Notes under the pieces: model-generated
Told to the model about the DNA's origin: nothing
The model's database searches: none
The model's input: only the letters and a program-made list of their open reading frames with translations
DNA from: Micrococcales bacterium
GTDB lineage: Bacteria; Actinomycetota; Actinomycetes; Actinomycetales; Dermatophilaceae
Length of the DNA: 9,086 bases
Assembly: GCA_030537915.1 (NCBI GenBank)
Contig: JAUNUZ010000068.1
Location: forward strand, 1-9,086
Direction of reading: 5' to 3'
Position numbers and translations under genes: made by a program
In this document: piece by piece, positions 1 through 6,999 of the stretch
Numbering within the stretch: position 1 is the first letter of the stretch
Layout: every line of letters begins with the position of its first letter

Positions 1-902
1 CCAGCCAGCTCGGTGGATCCCCCCTCAACACCGTCGTACCCGCCGCCGCCGCGGCGCCGCTGCCGTCGGCGACACAGGGGAGTGGGCCCGCGGCACACAC
101 GATCCTGGTAGTCGGCGACTCGGTGATGCGCCGGCTCGCCCCGCAGCTCGCGCAGACCGCTGCGGACCGCGGCCTTGTGATCGCTTCGGCGGCTCGCGGT
201 GGGTGCTCGGCGCTCGACGTCGTCGTCGTCGACGGCTCGGGGACCCCGAACTACGCGTGCACGCAGGAGGTTCCCGCGACACAGTCGACGCTGCTCGCGC
301 GCAGCCAGGCCGCGACCGTCGTGTGGTGGTCGCGCTACGAGTTGGCCGACCGCCTCGGCGCCGGCGGTGAGTTGCTGCGCGCCGGCACGCCCGCATTCTG
401 GACCGCCCAGCGGGAGGCCTTGGCGCGCACCGTCGACCGCCTCACGGCGCAGGGCGCCACCCTCGTCGTCGTCGAGGTCGACCGGATCGGAGTCGGGATC
501 GACTCCCGGTGCACGCCCATGGACTGCGACCCGCTCCTGGCGCGACTGCGTAACGACGATGGCCTGCGGGTGACCTGGAACCGGCTGCTCGCCGAACGCG
601 CCGCCAGCGACGATCGGGTGCGTCTGGTGCGGATGGACGACCTCTACTGCCGGGACACGGCGAACCCCTGCGACGACCACTTGCCGATCCGCACCTCCCC
701 CGCAGGCGACTTCGCAGGCCCGACAGGCTCCGAGCTGGCCCGGCCCGACGGCTCCCACTTCGCGGCGCACGCCATCCCCGGCGTCTCGGCCGCGCTGCTC
801 GACCGCGTCGCGCGAGCCGCAGGGGCCGCGGCGTCTGCGAGCACGCGAAGCGGCGCTACCCGCCGCGCGAGCGATACCGCCAGACAAGACACGCCCAGAT
901 AA
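1..902 (+). CDS. SGNH-fold hydrolase/acyltransferase, C-terminal part (5' end outside window)
   Basis: The frame is open from base 3 to the TAA at 900-902. The residues before the first possible start (GTG at 123) include the family's block I motif, VVGDSV, whose nucleophile serine is the codon at 120-122, so the true start must lie upstream of the window. Near the end, DGSHF at about 747-761 gives the Asp and His expected of block V. The visible part is an Ala/Pro-rich linker (bases 3-95), then an SGNH domain of about 235 residues. It has six cysteines (in GGCS, ACTQ, RCTP, DCDP, YCRD and PCDD), which suggests disulfides and an extracytoplasmic location. This architecture is typical of the C-terminal domain of OafA-type membrane O-acetyltransferases, which acetylate cell-wall or surface polysaccharides; the membrane half is not visible here, so that is inference. 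The tail after the domain is Ala/Arg/Thr-rich and looks disordered. The substrate is unknown and no functional link to the downstream genes is evident. Confidence 0.8.
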   Translation, partial: SQLGGSPLNTVVPAAAAAPLPSATQGSGPAAHTILVVGDSVMRRLAPQLAQTAADRGLVIASAARGGCSALDVVVVDGSGTPNYACTQEVPATQSTLLARSQAATVVWWSRYELADRLGAGGELLRAGTPAFWTAQREALARTVDRLTAQGATLVVVEVDRIGVGIDSRCTPMDCDPLLARLRNDDGLRVTWNRLLAERAASDDRVRLVRMDDLYCRDTANPCDDHLPIRTSPAGDFAGPTGSELARPDGSHFAAHAIPGVSAALLDRVARAAGAAASASTRSGATRRASDTARQDTPR

Positions 903-1082
903 GTCGGTCTTCGAAACCTCGCGCCAATCCCGCGGCGGCCACAGCGGCATGATGAGAGGATGACCCAAACCTGCCGCCGTCGTCCGGGCCGATCGTCCGA
1001 CGCCGCACCCAGCTCATGAGTAGGGGGTCGGGCGGGCGAACCCGATCCGCCGACACCAGACTCGCAAGGGAGTGTTCCATCG

Positions 1083-2489
1083 ATGGCCACCCCATCCGCC
1101 GGACCCGACACCCCCGATGTCTATGACATCGTCATTCTCGGCGGCGGAAGCGGCGGGTACTCGTGTGCCCTGCGCGCCTCCCAGCTTGGTCTGAGCGTGG
1201 CGCTCATAGAGCAGGAGAAGCTCGGAGGCACGTGCCTGCACCGGGGGTGCATCCCCACCAAGGCACTACTGCATTCGGCCGAGGTCGCCGACAGCACCCG
1301 CGATAGCGCCGCCTTCGGAGTCCGGGCCACGTTGGAAGGCATAGACCTCCCAGCCGTGCACACCTACAAGGACGGCGTCGTCGCCCGCCTCTACAAGGGC
1401 CTGCAGGGGCTGATCAAGGCCGCCAAAGTGACCTATGTCCAGGGGCGCGGCCGACTCGTCGCCCCGGATGCCGTGCAGGTCGCAGACCGCCGACTCATCG
1501 GTCAGCACGTCGTGCTCGCGACCGGATCGCGCTCGCGCACCCTGCCCGGACTCACCCTGGGCGGGCGCATCGTCACAAGCGACGAGGCGCTACGACTGCC
1601 TGAGGTCCCGAAGCGGGTCATCGTCCTCGGCGGCGGCGTCATCGGCGTCGAATTCGCCTCCATCTTCGCTTCGTTCGGCTCGAGCGTGACGATCGTGGAG
1701 GCACTCCCGCGGCTCGTGCCGAGCGAGGACGAGGCCATCAGCGCGGCGCTGCTGCGCGCCTTCCGCAAGCGCAAGATCACCGCGCGGACCGGGGTGCGAT
1801 GCGCGAGCGCGGCCCAAAGCGGTGACGAGGTCGTCGTGACACTCGAGTCGGGTGACCCGCTGGCCGCCGATTTACTCCTCGTCGCCGTCGGGCGAGGCCC
1901 CGTCACCGACGACGTGGGCTATGCGGAGGTCGGCGTGAGAATGGACGGTGGATTCGTGCTTGCCGACGACCGCTGCCGCACCTCGGTGCCGGGCGTCTAC
2001 GCGGTCGGCGACATCGTGCCCGGGCCGCAACTCGCGCATCGCGGCTTCGCCCAGGGCATCCTCGTCGCGGAGCACATCGCCGGCCTCGATCCGACTCCCC
2101 TGTCCGAAGCGGGAATCCCCCGCGTCACATACTGCGACCCGGAGATCGCGTCGGTCGGTCTCACCGAGAGCGCCGCGCGCGAGAAATACGGCGATGTGTC
2201 AACGTATGAGTACAACTTGGGTGGGAACGGCAAGAGTCAGATATTGCGGACCACCGGTTTCGTCAAGCTCGTCCGCGTCGGCGGTACGGGCGAGCGCGGA
2301 CCCGTCGTCGGGGTCCACATGATCGGCGCCCGCGTCGGGGAACAGGCCGGAGAGGCCCAACTCATCGTCAATTGGGAGGCTCTGCCCGTCGAAGTCGCGC
2401 AGCTCATCCACGCCCATCCCACGCAGAACGAGGCCCTGGGTGAGGCTCATCTGGCCCTCGCCGGCAAACCGTTGCACGCCCACCACTAG
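1083..2489 (+). CDS. lpdA: Dihydrolipoyl dehydrogenase (E3 component)
   Basis: The product is a 468-residue FAD-dependent pyridine nucleotide-disulfide oxidoreductase of usual family length. It reoxidises dihydrolipoyl groups on E2 and passes the electrons to NAD+. Visible motifs in order are the FAD-binding GGGSGG at residues 20-25, the redox-active disulfide C51/C56 in GGTCLHRGCIPTK, the NAD-binding GGGVIG at 183-188, the second FAD motif YAVGDI near 313, and the C-terminal dimerisation domain with the proton-relay pair H445 and E450 in HAHPTQNE. All catalytic elements are present. The ATG start at 1083 has an AAGGGAG ribosome site at 1066-1072, 10 bases upstream. The first 12 residues are a short polar extension before the Rossmann fold. 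The E2 gene follows after 62 bases on the same strand, so co-transcription and membership in the same 2-oxo acid dehydrogenase complex are likely. Mycothione and mercuric reductases are relatives, but the HPTxxE tail and the E2 neighbour favour E3. Confidence 0.95.
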   Translation: MATPSAGPDTPDVYDIVILGGGSGGYSCALRASQLGLSVALIEQEKLGGTCLHRGCIPTKALLHSAEVADSTRDSAAFGVRATLEGIDLPAVHTYKDGVVARLYKGLQGLIKAAKVTYVQGRGRLVAPDAVQVADRRLIGQHVVLATGSRSRTLPGLTLGGRIVTSDEALRLPEVPKRVIVLGGGVIGVEFASIFASFGSSVTIVEALPRLVPSEDEAISAALLRAFRKRKITARTGVRCASAAQSGDEVVVTLESGDPLAADLLLVAVGRGPVTDDVGYAEVGVRMDGGFVLADDRCRTSVPGVYAVGDIVPGPQLAHRGFAQGILVAEHIAGLDPTPLSEAGIPRVTYCDPEIASVGLTESAAREKYGDVSTYEYNLGGNGKSQILRTTGFVKLVRVGGTGERGPVVGVHMIGARVGEQAGEAQLIVNWEALPVEVAQLIHAHPTQNEALGEAHLALAGKPLHAHH

Positions 2490-2508
2490 CCAACCGCCCC
2501 GTCCGCCC

Positions 2509-2514
2509 TAGACT
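2509..2514 (+). promoter_or_regulatory. Candidate -10 element for the E2 gene
   Basis: TAGACT matches the actinobacterial TAnnnT -10 pattern and lies in the 62-base gap between lpdA and the E2 gene. It would start a transcript near 2521 with a leader of about 30 bases carrying the AGGAGA ribosome site at 2538-2543. I see no recognisable -35 hexamer at normal spacing, so this is a weak call; read-through from lpdA would also express E2. Confidence 0.3.
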
Positions 2515-2551
2515 CTCGACAACCAAAGCCATACGACAGGAGACCTCTCAC

Positions 2552-4300
2552 ATGTCCGAACGCGTGACTATGCCGGCTCTGGGTGAGTCGGTCACCGAAG
2601 GAACCGTCACTCGCTGGCTCAAGAGCGTCGGTGAGGAGGTCGCCGTCGACGAGCCCCTGCTCGAGGTCTCGACCGACAAGGTGGACACCGAGGTCCCATC
2701 CCCTTTTGCCGGCACATTGCAGAAGATCCTCGTCGACGAGGACGAGACCGCCGACGTCGGGACCGACCTGTGTGTCATCGGAGACGGTCCGGCGCAGGGC
2801 GAGGACTCCTCCGACGATTCGGCTGACTCCACGGGGGACGACGGCGAGGACGAGTCCGAGGAAGAGCCGGCGGCCAAGCCCGTCGAGCCGTCGACTGAGC
2901 GGGACGAGCCTGCCAAGAAGCCCTCCGGCGGTTCATCCGGCGGTGGCGGTGGCGAGCGGGTCAAGATGCCCGCGCTCGGTGAGTCCGTCACCGAGGGCAC
3001 CGTCACCCGCTGGCTCAAGGAGGAGGGTGACGACGTCGAGGTTGACGAGGCGTTGCTGGAGGTCTCGACCGACAAGGTCGACACCGAGGTCCCCTCTCCC
3101 GTCGCCGGCAAGCTGACCAAGATCCTTGTTCCGGAGGACGAAACCGCCGACGTCGGCGCCGACTTGTGCGTGATCGGTGGCGACGAAGGCGGCTCTGGCG
3201 AGGAAGAGGCCGAGGAGCCCGCGGCTGAGGAGAAGCCCAAGGCTGAACCCAAGGCCGAAGAGGCGCCTAGGGCCGAGCCCAAGGAAGAGAAGCAGGAGGC
3301 CAAGCCCGCGGCGCAGGGCGATCTGGAGGACGCTTCCGCCTACGTCACGCCGCTGGTGCGCAAGATCGCCGCCGACAACGGCGTCGACCTGTCCTCCCTT
3401 AAGGGCACGGGCGTGGGCGGCCGGATCCGCAAGCAGGACGTCCTCGACGCGGCCAAGGCCAAGCAGGAGTCGGAGGTTGCGGCTCAGCAGCCCGCACCGG
3501 CTCCCACGGAGGCGGCAACGGCTCCCCAGCAGGCCGCGCCGCCGCCATCGCAGGGCGCGCCGAAGGCCGCCAACATCCCGGCCCCGGACACGACCAAGCG
3601 CGGCACGACCGAGAAGATGTCACGTCTGCGCAAGATCGTCGCGCAGCGCATGGTCGAATCGCTGCAGACATCGGCCCAGCTCACGGCGATCGTCGAGGTC
3701 GACATGACCGCGGTGGCTACGCTGCGGGCGCGTTCGAAGGCGGCTTTCTCGGCACGGGAGGGTGTCAACCTGTCCTACCTGCCGTTCATCTGCCTGGCCA
3801 CCGTCGAGGCGCTCAAGGCCTTCCCATCGGTCAACAGCAGCATTGACGGGGAGTCCATCGTCTACCACGGTGCCGAGCACCTGGCGATCGCTGTCGACAC
3901 GCCGCGCGGCCTCGTCGTCCCGGTCATTAAGGACGCCGGTGACCTCAACATCGCCGGCATCGCCCGCAAGATCGCGGACGTGGCGGCCCGCACACGCAAC
4001 AACAAGATCGGGCCGGACGAGCTGAGCGGTGGCACTTTCACCATCAGCAACATCGGTAGCGCCGGGTCGGTGTCGGACACCCCGATCATCAACCAGCCGC
4101 AGGTCGGCATCCTCGGCACCGGCACGATCATCAAGCGACCGGTCGTCGTCAAGGACGAGTTCGGCAACGAGGCGATCGGGATCCGCTCGATCATGAACCT
4201 GTGCCTCACCTACGACCACCGGGTCGTGGACGGCGCGGATGCGGGTCGCTTCCTCACAGCGCTGAAGAAGCGTCTCGAGGAGGGCGCTTTCGAGCTCTGA
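2552..4300 (+). CDS. sucB: Dihydrolipoamide acyltransferase (E2) with two lipoyl domains
   Basis: The 582-residue product is the core E2 enzyme of a 2-oxo acid dehydrogenase complex and carries acyl groups on lipoyl arms to CoA. Domains in order are: lipoyl domain 1 (about 2-78) with lipoyl lysine K43 in STDKVDTE; an acidic, then Gly-rich linker; lipoyl domain 2 (about 135-210) with K175 in the same motif; a Glu/Ala/Lys/Pro linker with KAEPKAE repeats; a peripheral-subunit-binding domain (about 264-300, VTPLVRKIAADNGVDLSSLKG); an Ala/Pro/Gln linker; and the catalytic domain (about 350-582), with H556 and D560 in the hallmark DHRVVDG. Start ATG 2552 has AGGAGA 8 bases upstream. This is the actinobacterial SucB/DlaT/AceF type. 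Many annotations call it a succinyltransferase, but the M. tuberculosis and C. glutamicum counterparts serve pyruvate dehydrogenase and also lend lipoyl domains to the 2-oxoglutarate enzyme. The symbol sucB is therefore conventional, and dlaT or aceF would be as fair. A hairpin terminator follows the gene. Confidence 0.93.
   Translation: MSERVTMPALGESVTEGTVTRWLKSVGEEVAVDEPLLEVSTDKVDTEVPSPFAGTLQKILVDEDETADVGTDLCVIGDGPAQGEDSSDDSADSTGDDGEDESEEEPAAKPVEPSTERDEPAKKPSGGSSGGGGGERVKMPALGESVTEGTVTRWLKEEGDDVEVDEALLEVSTDKVDTEVPSPVAGKLTKILVPEDETADVGADLCVIGGDEGGSGEEEAEEPAAEEKPKAEPKAEEAPRAEPKEEKQEAKPAAQGDLEDASAYVTPLVRKIAADNGVDLSSLKGTGVGGRIRKQDVLDAAKAKQESEVAAQQPAPAPTEAATAPQQAAPPPSQGAPKAANIPAPDTTKRGTTEKMSRLRKIVAQRMVESLQTSAQLTAIVEVDMTAVATLRARSKAAFSAREGVNLSYLPFICLATVEALKAFPSVNSSIDGESIVYHGAEHLAIAVDTPRGLVVPVIKDAGDLNIAGIARKIADVAARTRNNKIGPDELSGGTFTISNIGSAGSVSDTPIINQPQVGILGTGTIIKRPVVVKDEFGNEAIGIRSIMNLCLTYDHRVVDGADAGRFLTALKKRLEEGAFEL
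2558..3178 (+). repeat. Internal tandem duplication encoding the two lipoyl domains
   Basis: Bases 2558-2782 and 2954-3178 each encode 75 residues (E3-G77 and E135-G209) that align without gaps. By direct count 63 of 75 residues are identical. DNA identity is also high, with a fully identical stretch of 20 bases over the lipoyl-lysine codon (GAGGTCTCGACCGACAAGGT). The copies are separated by 171 bases encoding the first flexible linker. This is a known domain duplication of E2 proteins, and copies this similar could recombine to lose or gain a domain. Confidence 0.9.
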
Positions 4301-4341
4301 ACTCGATAGCGCTCACGCGCACGAAGTGCACGCGTCACAAT

Positions 4342-4377
4342 GCAGGGTCCGGGCGAGACGGTTCGCCCGGACCCTGC
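4342..4377 (+). terminator. Strong hairpin terminator after the E2 gene
   Basis: GCAGGGTCCGGGCGA at 4342-4356 is the exact reverse complement of 4363-4377, giving a perfect 15-bp GC-rich stem with the six-base loop GACGGT. It begins 41 bases after the E2 stop codon. No T-run follows the stem, which is common for actinobacterial intrinsic terminators but leaves efficiency uncertain. It separates the lpdA-E2 unit from lipB, whose promoter lies just downstream. Confidence 0.8.
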
Positions 4378-4396
4378 CGCGTGATTCAAAGGGTCG

Positions 4397-4402
4397 TAGG
4401 GT
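4397..4402 (+). promoter_or_regulatory. Candidate -10 element giving a leaderless lipB transcript
   Basis: TAGGGT fits TAnnnT and ends 6 bases before the ATG at 4409, so transcription would be expected to start at or next to the A of the start codon. No clear -35 is visible (that region falls at the end of the terminator stem). No well-spaced Shine-Dalgarno sequence is seen before the ATG, which agrees with leaderless translation, a frequent mode in actinobacteria. Confidence 0.55.
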
Positions 4403-4408
4403 GTGGGC

Positions 4409-5107
4409 ATGCGCTTCGAGCACCTGGGATCAGCCCCGGACTATGTCGACTACCGAGCCGCTTGGGATCACCAGCGCGAGGTTCACGCGGCCGTGGTCGC
4501 GGGCGACCTGCCCGACACGGTTCTGCTGCTGGAGCACGCGCCTGTCTACACCGCAGGCAAGCGCACCGAGCCGCACGAGCGACCATTCGACGGGACGCCG
4601 GTCATCGACGTCGACCGCGGCGGCAAGATCACGTGGCACGGCCCGGGACAACTCGTGGGCTACCCGATCGTGCGGCTGCCCGACCCGGTCGACGTCGTTG
4701 CCCACGTGCGCCGCCTCGAGGACGTGATGATCGGGGTGTGCAGCGATCTTGGGGTGCACGCCCAACGCGTCGAGGGCCGCTCGGGCGTCTGGGTAGCCGC
4801 CGACGACCGCGGGCCCGAGCGCAAGATCGGTGCCATCGGCATCCGCGTCAGCCACGACGTGACGATGCATGGCTTCGCGTTGAACGCGAACTGTGACCTG
4901 TCCTGGGGCCAGGTCATCGTGCCCTGCGGGATCAGCGATGCGGGCGTCACGAGCCTGAGCTGGGAGCTAGGGAGGGACATCCCGGTCGCCGACATCCTGC
5001 CGCTGGCGCAATCGCACCTGGCACGGGTACTCGACCCCGTAGCGCGTAAGCTTGGCGGACCCGACGCCGAGCCGGCCACCGCCGAACCGTCCGTCGTTCC
5101 CGTGTGA
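4409..5107 (+). CDS. lipB: Octanoyl-[acyl carrier protein]:protein N-octanoyltransferase
   Basis: This 232-residue cytoplasmic enzyme moves the octanoyl group from acyl carrier protein to the lipoyl-domain lysine of E2 (and to GcvH), the first step of lipoate synthesis. Visible motifs are [19 protein letters not shown], the catalytic lysine K139 in ERKIGAIGI, the segment [12 protein letters not shown], and the acyl-cysteine C173 in [11 protein letters not shown]. The 34-residue spacing between K139 and C173 equals that of K142 and C176 in the M. tuberculosis enzyme. I chose ATG 4409 over the in-frame GTG 4403 because homologues start MRFEHLG and because a -10 element ends 6 bases before it. 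The last 20 or so residues ([16 protein letters not shown], Pro/Ala/Val-rich) form a nonconserved tail. lipA follows 47 bases downstream and the substrate E2 is encoded just upstream. Confidence 0.95.
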   Translation: MRFEHLGSAPDYVDYRAAWDHQREVHAAVVAGDLPDTVLLLEHAPVYTAGKRTEPHERPFDGTPVIDVDRGGKITWHGPGQLVGYPIVRLPDPVDVVAHVRRLEDVMIGVCSDLGVHAQRVEGRSGVWVAADDRGPERKIGAIGIRVSHDVTMHGFALNANCDLSWGQVIVPCGISDAGVTSLSWELGRDIPVADILPLAQSHLARVLDPVARKLGGPDAEPATAEPSVVPV

Positions 5108-5141
5108 GCGCCGCCGCTCGCTACCGTTCACCCACATCGTC

Positions 5142-5148
5142 GAGGGAG
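5142..5148 (+). promoter_or_regulatory. Ribosome binding site that sets the lipA start
   Basis: GAGGGAG lies 6 bases before the GTG at 5155. The competing upstream GTG at 5104, which overlaps the lipB stop as GTGA, would add 17 residues ([21 protein letters not shown]) unlike the family. The site therefore supports 5155 as the real start. Confidence 0.7.
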
Positions 5149-5154
5149 CTGCCC

Positions 5155-6177
5155 GTGACCATCGCACCGGAAGGTCGCCGCCTGTTACGAGTCGAGGCTC
5201 GCAACGCCGAAACCCCGATCGAGCGCAAGCCTGAGTGGATCCGCACGACGGCGAAGATGGGACCGCAGTACACCCAGTTGCACAGCATGGTCCGCACCCA
5301 GGGCCTGCACACGGTGTGCCAGGAAGCGGGCTGTCCCAACATCTTCGAGTGTTGGGAGGACCGCGAGGCGACCTTCCTCATCGGCGGCGACGTCTGCACC
5401 CGACGATGCGACTTCTGCGATATCGCCACTGGCCGCCCCACCGAGCTCGACATGGACGAGCCGCGCCGCGTCGCCGAGTCGATCGCCACCATGGAGCTGC
5501 GTTACGCCACCGTCACCGGGGTCGCCCGCGACGACCAGCCCGACGGCGCGGCCTCGCTCTACGCCGAGACGATCCGCCAGATCCACGCGCTCAACCCCAA
5601 CACCGGCGTTGAGATCCTGCCGCCGGACTTCGGGGCGGTGCCGGAGTTCGTCGGCCAGGTCTTCGACGCCCGCCCCGAGGTGTTCGCGCACAATCTTGAA
5701 ACAGTGCCGCGGATCTTCAAGCGGATCAGGCCTGCCTTCACCTACGAGAAGTCGCTGCGGGTCCTCTCGATGGCCAAGGCGGAGGGTCTCGTGACCAAGT
5801 CCAACCTCATCCTCGGCATGGGTGAGGAGGAGGATGAGGTCGCTGAGGCGATCCGCGACCTGCACAAAGCGGGCTGCGACATCCTGACCATCACGCAGTA
5901 CCTGCGCCCCTCCAAGCTGCACCACCCGATCGACCGGTGGGTCAAGCCCGAGGAGTTCGTGGATTGGTCCGACTACGCCTACGAGGTCGGCTTCCACGGT
6001 GTCATGGCCGGTCCGCTCGTGCGTTCCTCCTATCGCGCCGGTCGGCTGTGGGCGCAGGCGATGCGCCGCGTCGGCCGCCCTATCCCGGAGCACCTCTCCC
6101 ACTTGGCCGATTCGGCTGACACGCCCGCGCGGCAGGAGGCCTCCACGCTCGTGGAGCGTCGGCTGTCCGCCTCATAA
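5155..6177 (+). CDS. lipA: Lipoyl synthase (radical SAM)
   Basis: The 340-residue enzyme inserts two sulfur atoms into the octanoyl chain bound to E2 or GcvH, completing lipoate. Numbered from GTG 5155, the auxiliary iron-sulfur cluster ligands are C55, C60 and C66 ([12 protein letters not shown]). The radical SAM cluster ligands are C81, C85 and C88 (CTRRCDFC). The C-terminal RSSYRAG at 290-296 supplies the conserved serine that ligates the auxiliary cluster. Other family segments are [18 protein letters not shown] and TITQYLRPS. The N-terminus [20 protein letters not shown] matches actinobacterial homologues and supports this start rather than GTG 5104. Residues after about 315 form a variable tail. 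lipB precedes by 47 bases, probably in one operon; a possible internal -10 (TACCGT, 5122-5127) exists but is weak. The next gene begins 17 bases after the stop. Confidence 0.95.
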   Translation: MTIAPEGRRLLRVEARNAETPIERKPEWIRTTAKMGPQYTQLHSMVRTQGLHTVCQEAGCPNIFECWEDREATFLIGGDVCTRRCDFCDIATGRPTELDMDEPRRVAESIATMELRYATVTGVARDDQPDGAASLYAETIRQIHALNPNTGVEILPPDFGAVPEFVGQVFDARPEVFAHNLETVPRIFKRIRPAFTYEKSLRVLSMAKAEGLVTKSNLILGMGEEEDEVAEAIRDLHKAGCDILTITQYLRPSKLHHPIDRWVKPEEFVDWSDYAYEVGFHGVMAGPLVRSSYRAGRLWAQAMRRVGRPIPEHLSHLADSADTPARQEASTLVERRLSAS

Positions 6178-6194
6178 GGAGTTCGACGCGCGCC

Positions 6195-6959
6195 ATGGCA
6201 GGCAAGTTCAGGTTCGGTAAGGGTGGCGGCGCGACGAAGGCGCCGAAGCCTCCCAAAGAGAAGAAGCCCCGGGGGCAGCGCTTGGCGCAGCTCAGGCAGG
6301 TGTACACGCTTGCGCAGCGCGGCGACCCCAGGATCGGGTTGTGGATGGCACTGGCCGTCGCGGGCGTGCTGCTGCTGGGCTTCTTCATCGGTCTCGCGGT
6401 GGGCCACCCCTACTACGCAACCTTCGTGGCGCTTCCGTTGGCTTTCCTAGCGGCCGTCCTGCTCATGTCCAGGCGTGCCGAGAAGGCGGCCTACAGTGCC
6501 CTCGACGGCCAGCCCGGCGCCGGTGGCGCGGCGCTTCAGGGACTGAAGAAGGGCTGGTCCTACCAACAGGAGCCGATCGCCGTCGACGGTGGGCGCACGG
6601 CGAACCTGCAGAACGCCGCGATGGTCTACCGCGCCGTGGGTCGCGCCGGTGTCGTCCTCATTGGCGAAGGCCCTGCCGGCCGCTCCGAGCGGCTGCTGCA
6701 GACGGAGCAGCGCAAGGTCACCCGGCTGGTGCCGAATGTGCCCATCACGACCTATCGAATCGGCACCGGCAGTGGCGACAACGTCGTCGCCACCCGAGAA
6801 CTCGTGTCCCGCATGGGCAAGATGAAGAACGTCCTGACCAAGCAGGAAGTCGCTGCGGTCGACAAGCGGCTACGGGCGTTGGCACGCGTCAAGCCGCCGA
6901 TCCCCGCGGGCATGGATCCGCAACGGATGAAGTCGATGGGCCGGGGTCAGCGACGCTGA
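6195..6959 (+). CDS. DUF4191-type two-pass membrane protein, function unknown
   Basis: The 254-residue product has a basic N-terminus (residues 1-46, rich in Lys, Pro and Gly), two adjacent hydrophobic segments at about 47-69 and 74-91 joined by a tight turn, then a hydrophilic C-terminal domain of about 160 residues with no catalytic motif that I recognise. By the inside-positive rule both ends should face the cytoplasm. Overall form and position (directly after lipA, before an RDD gene and glnA) match the conserved actinobacterial family labelled DUF4191, represented by Rv2219 in M. tuberculosis. The assignment is from recall of family features and synteny. ATG 6195 is preceded by AAGGAG at 6176-6181 overlapping the lipA stop, at a rather long 13-base spacing. 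That proximity implies co-transcription with lipA. The gene's final codons and stop lie inside a duplicated palindrome. A role in lipoate or envelope biology would be guesswork. Confidence 0.8.
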   Translation: MAGKFRFGKGGGATKAPKPPKEKKPRGQRLAQLRQVYTLAQRGDPRIGLWMALAVAGVLLLGFFIGLAVGHPYYATFVALPLAFLAAVLLMSRRAEKAAYSALDGQPGAGGAALQGLKKGWSYQQEPIAVDGGRTANLQNAAMVYRAVGRAGVVLIGEGPAGRSERLLQTEQRKVTRLVPNVPITTYRIGTGSGDNVVATRELVSRMGKMKNVLTKQEVAAVDKRLRALARVKPPIPAGMDPQRMKSMGRGQRR

Positions 6960-6987
6960 CGGTGAGAGACGGTCAGCGACGCTGACG
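6945..6987. repeat. Pair of 17-bp near-palindromic direct repeats at the gene end
   Basis: GGTCAGCGACGCTGACG occurs at 6945-6961 and again, identically, at 6971-6987, a 26-base period. Each copy contains GTCAGCG-A-CGCTGAC, two 7-base arms around a single A. The first copy spans the last codons and the TGA (6957-6959) of the DUF4191-type gene. Since each unit is self-complementary, the two copies can also pair with each other, giving 7 + 7 bp around one A-A mismatch with an 11-base loop. This could serve as a terminator for the plus-strand operon. Confidence 0.75.
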
Positions 6988-6999
6988 ATTGGGCAGTTA

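Noticed and set aside
1021..1052. Possible terminator-like hairpin (TCGGG and CCCGA arms) before lpdA
   Set aside because: The arms are only five bases around an eight-base loop and close to the ribosome site. In DNA this GC-rich that is expected by chance.
644..1111. Long minus-strand open frame of 155 codons over the end of the SGNH gene and the gap before lpdA
   Set aside because: Its codons mirror the coding frame of the SGNH gene, its product is low-complexity Arg/Ala/Ser/Gly with no family motif, and no ribosome site precedes it. It is a high-GC shadow.
2548..3303. 251-codon minus-strand frame opposite the E2 gene, rich in Ser
   Set aside because: The Ser-rich, repeat-like protein is the antisense reflection of the acidic linkers and duplicated lipoyl domains. 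The plus frame has unambiguous domains throughout.
2790..3350. Repetitive Glu/Ala/Lys/Pro and Asp/Ser-rich stretches as possible microsatellite or frameshift damage
   Set aside because: The reading frame stays open through both and joins recognisable domains on each side. Such mobile linkers are normal in E2 proteins.
5185..6102. 305-codon minus-strand frame opposite lipA
   Set aside because: It is fully embedded in lipA, whose catalytic cysteines and motifs are intact. The product is Asp/Val/Arg/Leu-rich without recognisable domains, typical of antisense frames in high-GC genes.
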